A stretch of 17,558 nucleotides of DNA from Candidatus Hydrothermarchaeota archaeon (lineage in GTDB: Archaea > Hydrothermarchaeota > Hydrothermarchaeia > Hydrothermarchaeales > WAQR01), in assembly GCA_015520145.1 (NCBI GenBank), contig WAQR01000100.1, forward strand, positions 1-17,558. Reading direction: 5' to 3'. Below, in pieces: positions 1 to 6,387 of this stretch. The first letter of the stretch is position 1. The number at the start of each line of letters is the position of its first letter. The translations under genes and the position numbers were made by a program. The notes under the pieces are model-generated. The model searched no databases and had not been told where the DNA came from. It saw only the letters and a list, made by a program, of their open reading frames with translations.

Positions 1-234
1 AGGGTAAAGCAGTCAGTTACTCAGTTCTTAACCAGAGTATGGAAAGACGGAGCACTGATGGGCCTGACACCAGAAGAGGCATTTTTCGTAAAATGCGACA
101 GGACAACGATGACCCAGGACGATATTGACAACGGCAGACTCATCGTTCTTATAGGTGTCGCACCCGTAAAACCAGCAGAATTTGTCATCTTCCGCATAGC
201 CCAGTGGGCAGGCGGGTCAGAGGTGACAGAATAA
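1..234 (+). CDS. Contractile tail sheath protein, C-terminal part (5' end outside window)
   Basis: An open frame runs in from the left edge and ends with TAA at 232-234, giving the last 77 residues of a larger protein. The visible segment reads TQFLTRVWKDGALMG, then EEAFFVKCDRTTMTQDD and GRLIVLIGVAPVKPAEFVIF. This is the usual C-terminal signature of phage and eCIS sheath proteins (Afp2-4/Pvc2-4, phage_tail_sheath C-terminal domain): a Cys/Asp strand followed by a GxLxxxIGxAPxxPAEFVxF strand. In the family this end forms the interlocking strand that links neighbouring subunits, so contraction spreads along the particle. The next gene, 20 nt downstream, is a tube protein, the expected partner inside the sheath. 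Family assignment is firm; whether it is the only sheath gene cannot be told from this window. Confidence 0.9.
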   Translation, partial: RVKQSVTQFLTRVWKDGALMGLTPEEAFFVKCDRTTMTQDDIDNGRLIVLIGVAPVKPAEFVIFRIAQWAGGSEVTE

Positions 235-238
235 TTAC

Positions 239-247
239 AGGAGGTGA
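239..247 (+). promoter_or_regulatory. Strong ribosome binding site of the first tube gene
   Basis: AGGAGGTGA is a near-complete complement to the 3' end of 16S rRNA. It fixes the start at ATG 255 rather than the out-of-frame ATG at 248. Its strength fits the need for many tube subunits. Confidence 0.75.
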
Positions 248-254
248 ATGAAAC

Positions 255-689
255 ATGGCAAGAAATGACCCCTACAGGAACTTTAGGTTTCTGCTTGAGA
301 TAGATGGGATTGTCCAGGCAGGGTTTAGTGAATGCACGATACCTGATACCACAAATGAACCCATTGAATATAGAGAAGGAAACGAGGAAACGACTGTCAG
401 GAAACTGCCAGGACTTACCAAGTACGGGAACATAACCCTGAAATGGGGAATAACAGACTCCATGGAACTTTTCAACTGGAGAAAACAAGTGATACAAGGG
501 AAGATGGGAGATGCAAGGAGGAATATCGCCATAATCCTTCATGACGAAGAAGGCAACCCTGCTGCTCGCTGGGAGTTCAGGGAGGCCTGGCCTTCCAAAT
601 ACGATGCACCTGATCTCAATGCCAAGGGAAACGATGTTGCAATCGAAACGCTGGACATAGTTCATGAAGGTATGGAGAGGACACAATGA
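255..689 (+). CDS. eCIS tail tube protein (T4 gp19 / Afp1 family), first copy
   Basis: A 144-residue protein of standard length for inner tube subunits. It opens with DPYRNFRFLLEIDGIVQAGF, matching the DPxxxxxFxVEIDGxxxGxFxE start of T4 gp19-like and Afp1/Pvc1 tube proteins. It then has EYREGNEE, KLPGLTKYGNITLKWG and the helix LFNWRKQVIQGK, and ends with the family's WEFxEAWPxKYDAPDLNAKGND...ETLDIVHEG pattern. Subunits form hexameric rings that stack into the tube the sheath drives forward. The start is set by AGGAGGTGA at 239-247, with ATG eight bases downstream. An ATG at 248 is out of frame. The end overlaps the next gene by 4 nt (ATGA), which suggests translational coupling. Confidence 0.95.
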   Translation: MARNDPYRNFRFLLEIDGIVQAGFSECTIPDTTNEPIEYREGNEETTVRKLPGLTKYGNITLKWGITDSMELFNWRKQVIQGKMGDARRNIAIILHDEEGNPAARWEFREAWPSKYDAPDLNAKGNDVAIETLDIVHEGMERTQ

Positions 690-1054
690 GCGGTTTCCAG
701 ACAGAGTTTGAGTTTACCCTCCCCCACGGATATGTTGACGGGGAGGGGAACCTGCATAAGGAAGGAGTTATGCGCCTGGCAACGGCAGCGGATGAGATAC
801 TGCCACTTAAAGACCCGAGGGTACAGTCGAATCCGGCATATCTCAGCATTATCCTCCTCTCCCGCGTCGTTATCAAGCTCGGAAGCCTCTCTACAGTTAA
901 TCCGCGGGTAATAGAAGGACTATTTGTCTCTGACCTGGCTTATCTGCAGGATCTCTACAACAGGATAAATGAAAATGGGGCAAATGTGATAAAGACCAAG
1001 TGCCCGAAATGCGAGCACAAGTTTGAAGTCGAGGTGAGTGGCCAGGGGGAATAG
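686..1054 (+). CDS. Phage-tail-assembly-type protein, putative tail assembly chaperone
   Basis: A 122-residue protein matching the small 'phage tail assembly protein' found after the tube gene in many eCIS clusters. It starts with FEFTLPHGYVDGEGNLHKEG, then RLATAADEI..LKDPRVQSNPAYL, a central helical part (IILLSRVVIKLGSL, VIEGLFVSDLAYLQDLYNRIN) and a C-terminal CPKCEHKFEVEV half zinc-ribbon. In long-tailed phages proteins at this position (P2 E, lambda G, the TAC families) are chaperones of tail assembly. The same role is inferred here from fold class and position. It overlaps the tube gene by ATGA at 686-689. It ends in tandem stops (TAG TAA) immediately after a run of five G, and the next conserved segment lies in the -1 frame, suggesting ribosomal frameshifting (see findings). 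Confidence 0.85.
   Translation: MSGFQTEFEFTLPHGYVDGEGNLHKEGVMRLATAADEILPLKDPRVQSNPAYLSIILLSRVVIKLGSLSTVNPRVIEGLFVSDLAYLQDLYNRINENGANVIKTKCPKCEHKFEVEVSGQGE
1045..1051 (+). promoter_or_regulatory. Candidate -1 ribosomal frameshift site
   Basis: The chaperone frame reads CAG GGG GAA TAG TAA. A GGG-decoding tRNA at 1046-1048 can slip back one base to 1045-1047 and still pair with GGG. It would then read GGA ATA GTA AGC TAC into the DUF6760-like segment. Tandem stops follow directly. The A-site codon would not re-pair well (GAA versus GGA), so this is a weaker heptamer than the classical X XXY YYZ. Confidence 0.4.
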
Positions 1055-1209
1055 TAAGCTACCCCCTCGACCAGCTTTACGAGGAGGTAGCTTTCATCTC
1101 TTATTATTTCCACTGGAGTCACGAAGAGATAATGGGCATGGAACACTGGGAAAGGAGGATGTGGTGTGAACAGATTTCGAAGATCAATAAAAGGCTTAGT
1201 GAAGAGTAG
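1051..1209 (+). CDS. DUF6760-like small eCIS protein without a canonical start
   Basis: A frame encodes SYPLDQLYEEVAFISYYFHW, then SHEEIMGMEHWERRMW and EQISKINKRLSEE, stopping at TAG 1207-1209. I recognise this as the small DUF6760-type protein common in eCIS clusters (YPLDxLYEEVAFIxYxFHWxxEEIxxxEHxERxxW). Conservation begins at about position 1057, but the frame has a stop at 1024-1026 and no ATG, GTG or TTG between there and 1060. The first in-frame ATG (1132) would remove the conserved half. I give 1051 (ATA) as a nominal start only. The segment is probably translated by a -1 shift from the upstream chaperone at the G run 1045-1049, from a rare start, or the sequence has a one-base error. 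Function is unknown; linkage to the chaperone suggests an assembly role. Confidence 0.65.
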   Translation: MVSYPLDQLYEEVAFISYYFHWSHEEIMGMEHWERRMWCEQISKINKRLSEE

Positions 1210-1216
1210 GAGGTGA
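1208..1216 (+). promoter_or_regulatory. Strong ribosome binding site of the second tube gene
   Basis: AGGAGGTGA lies just after the stop of the DUF6760-like segment, with ATG at 1221 four bases downstream. It is the same site as at the first tube gene. Confidence 0.7.
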
Positions 1217-1220
1217 GGAT

Positions 1221-1736
1221 ATGCCGATTCTACCGGTTAACACAGCGTTGAGTCTGGTAACAAATGCCCTGGGACTGAGGAGAGATCCCTATGCGTCATT
1301 TAATTTTCTGGTGGAGATAGATGGTATTATAGCAGGGGGGTTTTCAGAGGTTACCGGGCTTCAGGTTGAGACAGAATTTGAAGAATACCGCGAGGGTGGT
1401 GTGAACGATTATGTTCACAAACTCCCGAAAATCACCAAGTATCCAAACCTCACTCTAAAACATGGACTCACAGACCTGGACATCCTGTGGACCTGGTACA
1501 AAGACGTCATACAGGGAAAGATAGAACGGAAAAACGGGATGATATTCCTGCTGGATAACTCCAGGACCCCTGTTATGTGGTGGGAGTTTACCGATGCCTA
1601 TCCTGTCAAATGGACAGGGCCTGACCTCAAGGCTGAGAGCAATACTGTGGCATTCGAGACCCTGGAACTCGCACACAATGGCCTGACAAAACCAGTAGCA
1701 AGCCAGATACTTTCAGGTATCCGGGGGGTTATATAA
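1221..1736 (+). CDS. eCIS tail tube protein (gp19 family), second copy / tube initiator type
   Basis: A 171-residue gp19-family tube protein. After a short extra N-terminus (about residues 1-20) it has RRDPYASFNFLVEIDGIIAG, GFSEVTGLQVETEFEEYREG, KLPKITKYPNLTLKHGLTD and the C-terminal WWEFTDAYPVKWTGPDLKAE...AFETLELAHNGL. The match to the first tube protein is clear over the core. The 'SEVTGLQVETE' strand and the longer tail after HNGL are typical of Afp5/Pvc5-type subunits. In characterised eCIS these form the first ring joining the tube to the spike/hub, and I infer that here. The protein ends in GGVI with TAA at 1734-1736, overlapping the next ATG by one base. Confidence 0.92.
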   Translation: MPILPVNTALSLVTNALGLRRDPYASFNFLVEIDGIIAGGFSEVTGLQVETEFEEYREGGVNDYVHKLPKITKYPNLTLKHGLTDLDILWTWYKDVIQGKIERKNGMIFLLDNSRTPVMWWEFTDAYPVKWTGPDLKAESNTVAFETLELAHNGLTKPVASQILSGIRGVI

Positions 1737-3193
1737 TGATGTCCCGTCCTATGGGACAGAGGAATCAGGGCTTTTTTATTGGGATCCTGGACAGGTACAG
1801 GAGACCGCCGGGTATATTTGAATTTCTAAGCCGTATATTTGATAAGCGAGTCAGGGCGTTCAGGTACGGGTCTCTAAATCTTGTATACTCCTCATTTCGT
1901 CCTGGATTTCTGGATGAAATAATGCAGGTCTTTAAGGTCTTTAATATCAGGAGATACTGGTGGCAGTTTAAAGTATCGTTAAAACCGAATTTCCTCGCTG
2001 ATGAACAGTATTACAGGCAGTGGAACATTCACGCACCAATCCCTCATCCTGCGCCGGGGTTAGAGGGATTACCACAAAGAGCACCCGGGAGAATGCCCGG
2101 GACTCCAGCAATGGCACATGTCTTAATGAGGAGAGGATACATACCGCTGCCACAACGTGTGAAGCGTGGGTACTACAGGGCGGGAAGCCGCCGTGTGACA
2201 AAGCCCCTGGAAATCCCGGTAAAAGACGCAGGTACCAGCAGCACCCAAAGCCCATCAAGCACCAGCACTTCAATGGGCGGCAGCAGTACAGGCATTGGAA
2301 CTATTAGAACTGCCGCGGCGGGTGCTTACAGGCAGTGGAACATTCACGCACCAATCCATCATCCTGCGCCGGGGTTACAGGGATTACCACAAAGAGCACC
2401 CGGGAGGATGCCCGGGACTCCGGTAATGGCACATGTCTTAATGAGGAGAGGATACATACCGCCGCCACAGCGTGGGCAGCGTGGGTACTACAGGGCGGGA
2501 GGCCGCCGTGAGACAAAGCCCCTGGAAATCCCGGTAAAAGACGCAGGCACCTCTGGCACAGCAGGTACCGCAGGCACCACCAGCCCCTCAAGCACCAGCA
2601 CTTCAATGGGCGGCAGCAGTACAGGTATTGGAACTATTAGAACTGCCGCGGATGGAGAGATAATCAATGCACCGGGAACAATAAGAACAAAAATAACAGG
2701 GAGTATAACAGTTGGTCCTGGGAGGATAGGGATTTTGAACAATAAACAATATTACAGACATCAGAATATTCACGTATCAACTCCCGCGCTACAGATACAA
2801 CAGGTACCCTGGTTTGCCGGCACTCCCGGCAGCAGAACTGCCGTGGGCAGGGAGATACCCGGGCAGCCAGAAGATATTCCCCTGGTACAGGTACAAAGGG
2901 GTCACAGCAGGGCGCCTGTACAGATGGAACTTGCAAAAATAGAGGATATTGAGAGCAAAATCACAAGACTCATCCAGAAAAAAGAGATAAATAAAGAAGA
3001 GGAACTCACAGTCAAAACGCCTGCTCCACCGCCTCAGATAGAGACCTTCAAATCCCATATTCAGGGACAGATGCACCAGGGGCATATAGATGATGGCCAT
3101 ATGGATATGGATAGTATAGCAGACAGGGTATACCAGTTGCTCGAAAGGAAGATTAGAATAGAAAGAGAAAGAAAGGGAATGAGAACATGGTAG
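1736..3193 (+). CDS. Repeat-containing eCIS protein of unknown function (Afp6 position)
   Basis: A 485-residue protein between tube and LysM adaptor. Residues 1-88 are aromatic and basic (FFIGILDRYRRPPGIFEFL, RRYWWQFK). The middle holds two nearly identical blocks of about 105 residues, each containing YRQWNIHAP, PQRAPGRMPGTP, MAHVLMRRGYIP and RRxTKPLEIPVKDAGTS, and each ending in a Ser/Thr/Gly-rich stretch with SSTSTSMGGSSTGIGTIRTAA. A third, decayed copy starts at QYYRHQNIH (residue 338). The last 30 residues (from 456), MDMDSIADRVYQLLERKIRI then ERERKGM, match the conserved C-terminal helix of proteins at this position in other eCIS. Start is ATG 1736, with a second ATG at 1739. Function is unknown. 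The helix may be the docking part and the repeats a spacer. Confidence 0.8.
   Translation: MMSRPMGQRNQGFFIGILDRYRRPPGIFEFLSRIFDKRVRAFRYGSLNLVYSSFRPGFLDEIMQVFKVFNIRRYWWQFKVSLKPNFLADEQYYRQWNIHAPIPHPAPGLEGLPQRAPGRMPGTPAMAHVLMRRGYIPLPQRVKRGYYRAGSRRVTKPLEIPVKDAGTSSTQSPSSTSTSMGGSSTGIGTIRTAAAGAYRQWNIHAPIHHPAPGLQGLPQRAPGRMPGTPVMAHVLMRRGYIPPPQRGQRGYYRAGGRRETKPLEIPVKDAGTSGTAGTAGTTSPSSTSTSMGGSSTGIGTIRTAADGEIINAPGTIRTKITGSITVGPGRIGILNNKQYYRHQNIHVSTPALQIQQVPWFAGTPGSRTAVGREIPGQPEDIPLVQVQRGHSRAPVQMELAKIEDIESKITRLIQKKEINKEEELTVKTPAPPPQIETFKSHIQGQMHQGHIDDGHMDMDSIADRVYQLLERKIRIERERKGMRTW
2011..2320 (+). repeat. Internal direct repeat, copy 1
   Basis: Starts TTACAGGCAGTGGAACATTC and ends with ACTGCCGCGGCG. It is in frame inside the Afp6-position gene and recurs 315 bases downstream with only scattered substitutions. 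Confidence 0.9.
2326..2651 (+). repeat. Internal direct repeat, copy 2
   Basis: Starts with the same TTACAGGCAGTGGAACATTC. It carries an 18-base in-frame expansion in the Gly/Thr/Ala linker (GTAGTAG-type residues), so its end is offset by 333 rather than 315 bases. The close nucleotide match indicates a recent duplication or ongoing gene conversion. Confidence 0.9.
2747..2916 (+). repeat. Degenerate third repeat copy (protein level)
   Basis: QYYRHQNIHVS, then FAGTPGS, then IPLVQVQRGHSRAP follows the order of QYYRQWNIHAP, MPGTP and IPLPQR..RGYYRA in copy 1. The nucleotide sequence has diverged, so this is an older unit. Confidence 0.55.
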
Positions 3194-3840
3194 AACTTGC
3201 AACCTCCTCAAAACTCAAAAAGGCCTATATAGCAGTACTGGACGCACAGGGCAGGATACAGGAAGAAATCCCTGTACTCTTCAATCCAAAAGAGTATTCC
3301 CAGGACAAAAACAATCAATTTAAATACACAAACATTCCAGGACTCACCACTCCCCTCACCCAGTTTGTAAGCGGGAACGTAGAAACCCTGCGTATGGATC
3401 TGTTCTTCGATACCTACGAAGAGAAAAAAGATGTAAGGGAACACACAAACAAGATAGATAAACTCCTTGATATTGACCCGGAACTTCATTCGCCGCCCAT
3501 CTGTAAATTCATCTGGGGGAGCCTGGAATTTAAAGCAGTTCTTGAGAGAGTAAACAAAAAATTCACCATGTTCCTCTCTGATGGTATCCCTGTCAGAGCC
3601 ACCTTGAGCGTCACATTCAAAGAATACAAGACCCTCGAAGAACAGATGAACAATCCTCCAAGACAATCATCAGACAGGACAAAGAGGAGACTTGTAAAAG
3701 AAGGGGATACCCTCTGGTCGATTGCTGCCGAGGAGTATGGTGATCCAGGAGAATGGAGGCATATTGCAAAGGAAAATGGGATAATCAACCCCCGCATCCT
3801 ACCACCTGGCACAGAACTTGCCATCCCGCCAATGGAATGA
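3187..3840 (+). CDS. LysM-containing CIS tube/baseplate adaptor (Afp7/Pvc7 type)
   Basis: A 217-residue protein. Residues 1-150 match the CIS tube protein domain: LKKAYIAVLDAQG, then IPVLFNPKEYSQDKNNQFKY, NIPGLTTPLTQFVSGN, the strand ETLRMDLFFDTYEEKKDVRE, PPICKFIWGSLEFKAVLERV and FLSDGIPVRATLSVTFKEY. Residues 169-215 are a LysM domain (LVKEGDTLWSIAAEEYGDP, WRHIAKENGIINPRILPPG, LAIPP). In Afp/Pvc and in T4 gp53/gp54-like adaptors this LysM protein sits where tube meets baseplate. LysM there is structural and need not bind peptidoglycan. The start overlaps the preceding gene by 7 nt. Length is normal for the family. Confidence 0.93.
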   Translation: MVELATSSKLKKAYIAVLDAQGRIQEEIPVLFNPKEYSQDKNNQFKYTNIPGLTTPLTQFVSGNVETLRMDLFFDTYEEKKDVREHTNKIDKLLDIDPELHSPPICKFIWGSLEFKAVLERVNKKFTMFLSDGIPVRATLSVTFKEYKTLEEQMNNPPRQSSDRTKRRLVKEGDTLWSIAAEEYGDPGEWRHIAKENGIINPRILPPGTELAIPPME

Positions 3841-3901
3841 TGAGGATATGGCAGGCAGGTAAAAAGCGAAATGCAGGTAAGACCGAAGGTGTGTGAGATA
3901 G

Positions 3902-4984
3902 ATGAAATTCAGTGCTCTGGAAAAGACTTACCAGAATTTTTATGTGCCGAGTTTTGAAATAATAGTCGATAACAAGGACGTGCTGTCAGAAGGAGCGGAA
4001 ATTATAAGTGTAAATGTGGACAACACACTTAACGGGGCAGACTATTTTACCTTTACACTGACTAACCCTTATGATGTGGACAAGAACGAACTCAGGTGGC
4101 TTGAGAGCGAACTTTTCGAGTTAGGGAAGAGTGTTGAGATAAAAATGGGTTATGGAAGCAGCCTTAAAACAATGATAACTGGAAAGATAAGCTCGATAAA
4201 ACCCACGTTTCCGTCCGGTGGTGAGTTCCAGATAGAAATAAGTGGTTATGACCTCTCCCACCAGATGACGAAAAGCAAGAAATCGAAATCATGGGACGAT
4301 ACAACAGACAGCGATGTCGTAAAAGAAATCGCATCTAAATACAAACTAAAAACATCGGGAGTTGAAGATACCGGGGTCAGGCACAATAAGAGAATCCAGG
4401 ATAAAGAGAGTGACTACGACTTTGTTAAAAAACTTGCCAGGAATAATGGATTTGAATTCTTTGTAAAACAGGATACACTCTATTTCAGGGCACCCAAAAA
4501 TGATCGGACGGAACTGATCACACTTAAATGGGGCAAGACATTGAACTCCTTCTCTCCTGAACTGAATATTGCAAACCAGGTAAGTGAAGTTGAGGTGAGG
4601 TACTGGGATCCGAAGACAAAAAAAGAGATAGTCGGAAAGGCAAAGAAAGGCGACGAGTACGGTAGAGACAGGGGTAAACAGAGCGGCGGGGACATGGTAG
4701 AAAGTACATCTGGCGGCGCGGTTGTTGAGATAATAAGACGGCCAGTCTATTCCAAGGAAGAGGCCGACACGCTTGCCAGAGCTGCACTAAATAAACTTGC
4801 CGAAGGATTGATAAAAGGCAGCGGCGAATGCATGGGTATACCTGACATAGTTGCGGGTGAAAACATACGGCTTGAAGGTCTTGGAAAGAAGTTCACCAAG
4901 ACCTATTATATAGAAAAGGCAGTGCATAACATCAGCGGTTCGGGATACAAAACTACATTTAATGTCAAGGAGAATACGATATGA
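3902..4984 (+). CDS. Baseplate hub protein, gp27-like / phage late control D family (Afp8 N-part)
   Basis: A 360-residue hub protein. It shows the family pattern: FYVPSFEIIVDNKDV, VNVDNTLNGADYFTFTLTNP, LGKSVEIKMGYGSSLKTMIT, GKISSIKPTFP, then IEISGYDLSHQM, the DSDVVKEIASKYKL helix, QDKESDYDFVKKLARNNGFE, FFVKQDTLYFRAP and the C-terminal GKKFTKTYYIEKAVHNISG. Three copies are expected to form the cup between tube and spike. Hub and spike are separate genes here, as in many phages, unlike fused VgrG or Afp8. It overlaps the spike gene by ATGA (4981-4984). The 61 nt before it hold no evident gene; only a weak GGTG-type ribosome site is visible. Confidence 0.92.
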   Translation: MKFSALEKTYQNFYVPSFEIIVDNKDVLSEGAEIISVNVDNTLNGADYFTFTLTNPYDVDKNELRWLESELFELGKSVEIKMGYGSSLKTMITGKISSIKPTFPSGGEFQIEISGYDLSHQMTKSKKSKSWDDTTDSDVVKEIASKYKLKTSGVEDTGVRHNKRIQDKESDYDFVKKLARNNGFEFFVKQDTLYFRAPKNDRTELITLKWGKTLNSFSPELNIANQVSEVEVRYWDPKTKKEIVGKAKKGDEYGRDRGKQSGGDMVESTSGGAVVEIIRRPVYSKEEADTLARAALNKLAEGLIKGSGECMGIPDIVAGENIRLEGLGKKFTKTYYIEKAVHNISGSGYKTTFNVKENTI

Positions 4985-5643
4985 GTTTTCTTGAGCTTTT
5001 AAATAACGGTGATGGAGATGAGGGAGGCGGAAAGATAAATGGAGTAGTCATTGGTATTGTGACCAACAATAAAGACCCTGACGGCATGGGGCGGGTAAAA
5101 CTGAAGTTCCCATGGAGAGACGTTGAGGACGAGAGCTACTGGGCAAGGGTCGCTACATTGATGGCAGGGAAAGATAGGGGGAGTTTCTTCCTCCCTGAGG
5201 TGGGAGACGAGGTCCTGGTGGCATTTGACCAGGGCGACATCCATCATCCCTATGTGCTGGGGTGCCTCTGGAACGGAAAGGACACGCCGCCAGAGACGAA
5301 TTCCGATGGAAAGAACAATATCCGTAAGATCAAATCGAGAAGCGGGCATGAAATCATCTTTAATGATAACGATTCCGAGAAAAAGGAGCAGATTGAGATA
5401 CATACCAAAGCAGGACACAGGATCATCCTCGACGATTCTGCTGGAGGAGAGAAGATAGAGATAAAGGACAAAACCGGGAATAACACCATCAAAATAGATT
5501 CTATCCAGAACGCCATATCTATCGCCAGTGAGATGAAACTCAGTATAAAATCCAAGATGATAGAGATTGAGTCTGATGGTATGATGACCGTCAAGGCAGG
5601 GGGTGTCCTGACATTGAAAGGAGCTATTGTAAAGATAAACTAA
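4981..5643 (+). CDS. Spike protein, gp5/VgrG-type OB-fold plus beta-helix (baseplate assembly V)
   Basis: A 220-residue protein. Residues about 20-95 form the OB-fold of gp5/VgrG/baseplate V: INGVVIGIVTNNKDPDGMGR, VKLKFPWRD, SYWARVATLMAGKDRGSFFL, PEVGDEVLVAFDQGDIHHPY and VLGCLWNGKDTPP. From residue 110 on there are short repeating strands (RSGHEIIFND, EIHTKAGHRIILDD, KIEIKDKTGNNTIKIDS, IEIESDGMMTVKAGGVLTLK), typical of the triple-stranded beta-helix needle. No lysozyme domain is present, as usual for eCIS spikes. It should form a trimer below the hub and carry the PAAR tip encoded next. Confidence 0.94.
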   Translation: MSFLELLNNGDGDEGGGKINGVVIGIVTNNKDPDGMGRVKLKFPWRDVEDESYWARVATLMAGKDRGSFFLPEVGDEVLVAFDQGDIHHPYVLGCLWNGKDTPPETNSDGKNNIRKIKSRSGHEIIFNDNDSEKKEQIEIHTKAGHRIILDDSAGGEKIEIKDKTGNNTIKIDSIQNAISIASEMKLSIKSKMIEIESDGMMTVKAGGVLTLKGAIVKIN

Positions 5644-5670
5644 CTAGAATTGATAAAAATAAATCGATAA

Positions 5671-5679
5671 AGGAGGAAG
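5671..5679 (+). promoter_or_regulatory. Ribosome binding site of the PAAR gene
   Basis: AGGAGGAAG lies 7 nt before ATG 5687, in the 43-nt gap after the spike gene. It allows independent initiation. Confidence 0.6.
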
Positions 5680-5686
5680 AAAATAG

Positions 5687-5980
5687 ATGCCACCAGCTGC
5701 GAGAGTGGGTGACCAGACCAGTCACGGTACCCCTTTAAGCCCGGGTCCTGGCAGCACTAACGTGCTCATAGGAGGAAAACCGGCGTGGAGGGCTGGAATG
5801 GACTTTCATACATGCCCGCTGGTGACCGGGACAGTGCCCCATGTAGGGGGCGTAGTTTCGATGGGAAGCACGACCGTATTGATAAACAACATGCCAGCCG
5901 CCAGGCAGGGCGATGTCATTGTTGAAAGCGGTCCTCCAAATTCTATCGTGATGGGCTGTCCAACTGTTATGATCGGGTAA
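5687..5980 (+). CDS. PAAR-domain spike tip protein
   Basis: A 97-residue protein composed only of a PAAR domain. It opens with MPPAARVGDQTSHGTPLSPG, has NVLIGGKPAWRAGMDFHTCP with the conserved His-x-Cys pair, GSTTVLINNMPAARQGDVI, and ends with GPPNSIVMGCPTVMIG. His and Cys residues (His14 region, HTC, the late GC) are those that bind a metal at the cone apex in known PAAR proteins. It caps the trimeric spike and forms the piercing point. It has no C-terminal extension, so it carries no fused toxin. Length is standard. Confidence 0.96.
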   Translation: MPPAARVGDQTSHGTPLSPGPGSTNVLIGGKPAWRAGMDFHTCPLVTGTVPHVGGVVSMGSTTVLINNMPAARQGDVIVESGPPNSIVMGCPTVMIG

Positions 5981-5994
5981 GGAAGTGGAGAACT

Positions 5995-6387
5995 GTGACC
6001 AAGAAATTTTTAGGGAAAGGCTGGAAATTCCCGGTGAACGTCAGCCAGGCAGGTAAAATAAAGATGTCTGAATATGAAGAGGATATAAAAGAGTCCATAC
6101 ACATCATCCTTGGAACATCGAAAGGTGAGCGGGTGATGCGTCCGGACTTCGGGTGCGGGATCCATGATTTTGTTTTCTATCCGATAAATACCTCCACCCT
6201 GACGCTGATTGAATCAAGTGTACGCGAGGCACTTATCAGATGGGAGCCGAGGATAGAGGTATTGAAAGTCGTGGCATCCTCTGAAATGGCAGATGTCGGC
6301 AGAGTCAATATAACCATAGACTACCGCGTAAGGACGACCAACAACGAATTCAATCTTGTCTATCCGTTTTATCTGGAGGAGAGGTGA
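5995..6387 (+). CDS. GPW/gp25-family baseplate wedge protein (Afp9 type)
   Basis: A 130-residue gp25-like protein. The GTG start at 5995 is preferred because the conserved family N-terminus FLGKGWKFPVNVSQAGKIKM lies upstream of the first in-frame ATG (6064). Core motifs are YEEDIKESIHIILGTSKGER, VMRPDFGCGIHDFVFYPINT, the helix TLIESSVREALIRWEPRIEV and a closing strand INITIDYRVRTT-like segment. In T4, R-type pyocins and Afp the EPR-motif region contacts the sheath initiator and J-type wedge proteins. The gene stops at 6387 and the next begins at 6388. Confidence 0.93.
   Translation: MTKKFLGKGWKFPVNVSQAGKIKMSEYEEDIKESIHIILGTSKGERVMRPDFGCGIHDFVFYPINTSTLTLIESSVREALIRWEPRIEVLKVVASSEMADVGRVNITIDYRVRTTNNEFNLVYPFYLEER

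Noticed and set aside
21..686. Minus-strand open frame of 221 residues under the sheath and tube genes
   Set aside because: It is antisense to two clearly recognised structural genes, and its residue pattern matches nothing.
2011..2651. Repeats considered as a CRISPR array or mobile element
   Set aside because: There are only two long in-frame copies inside one gene, with no short regular spacers, terminal inverted repeats or transposase.
3841..3901. Five-residue ORF (MAGR-like) in the gap before the hub gene
   Set aside because: It is too short, poorly placed relative to a ribosome site and resembles nothing.
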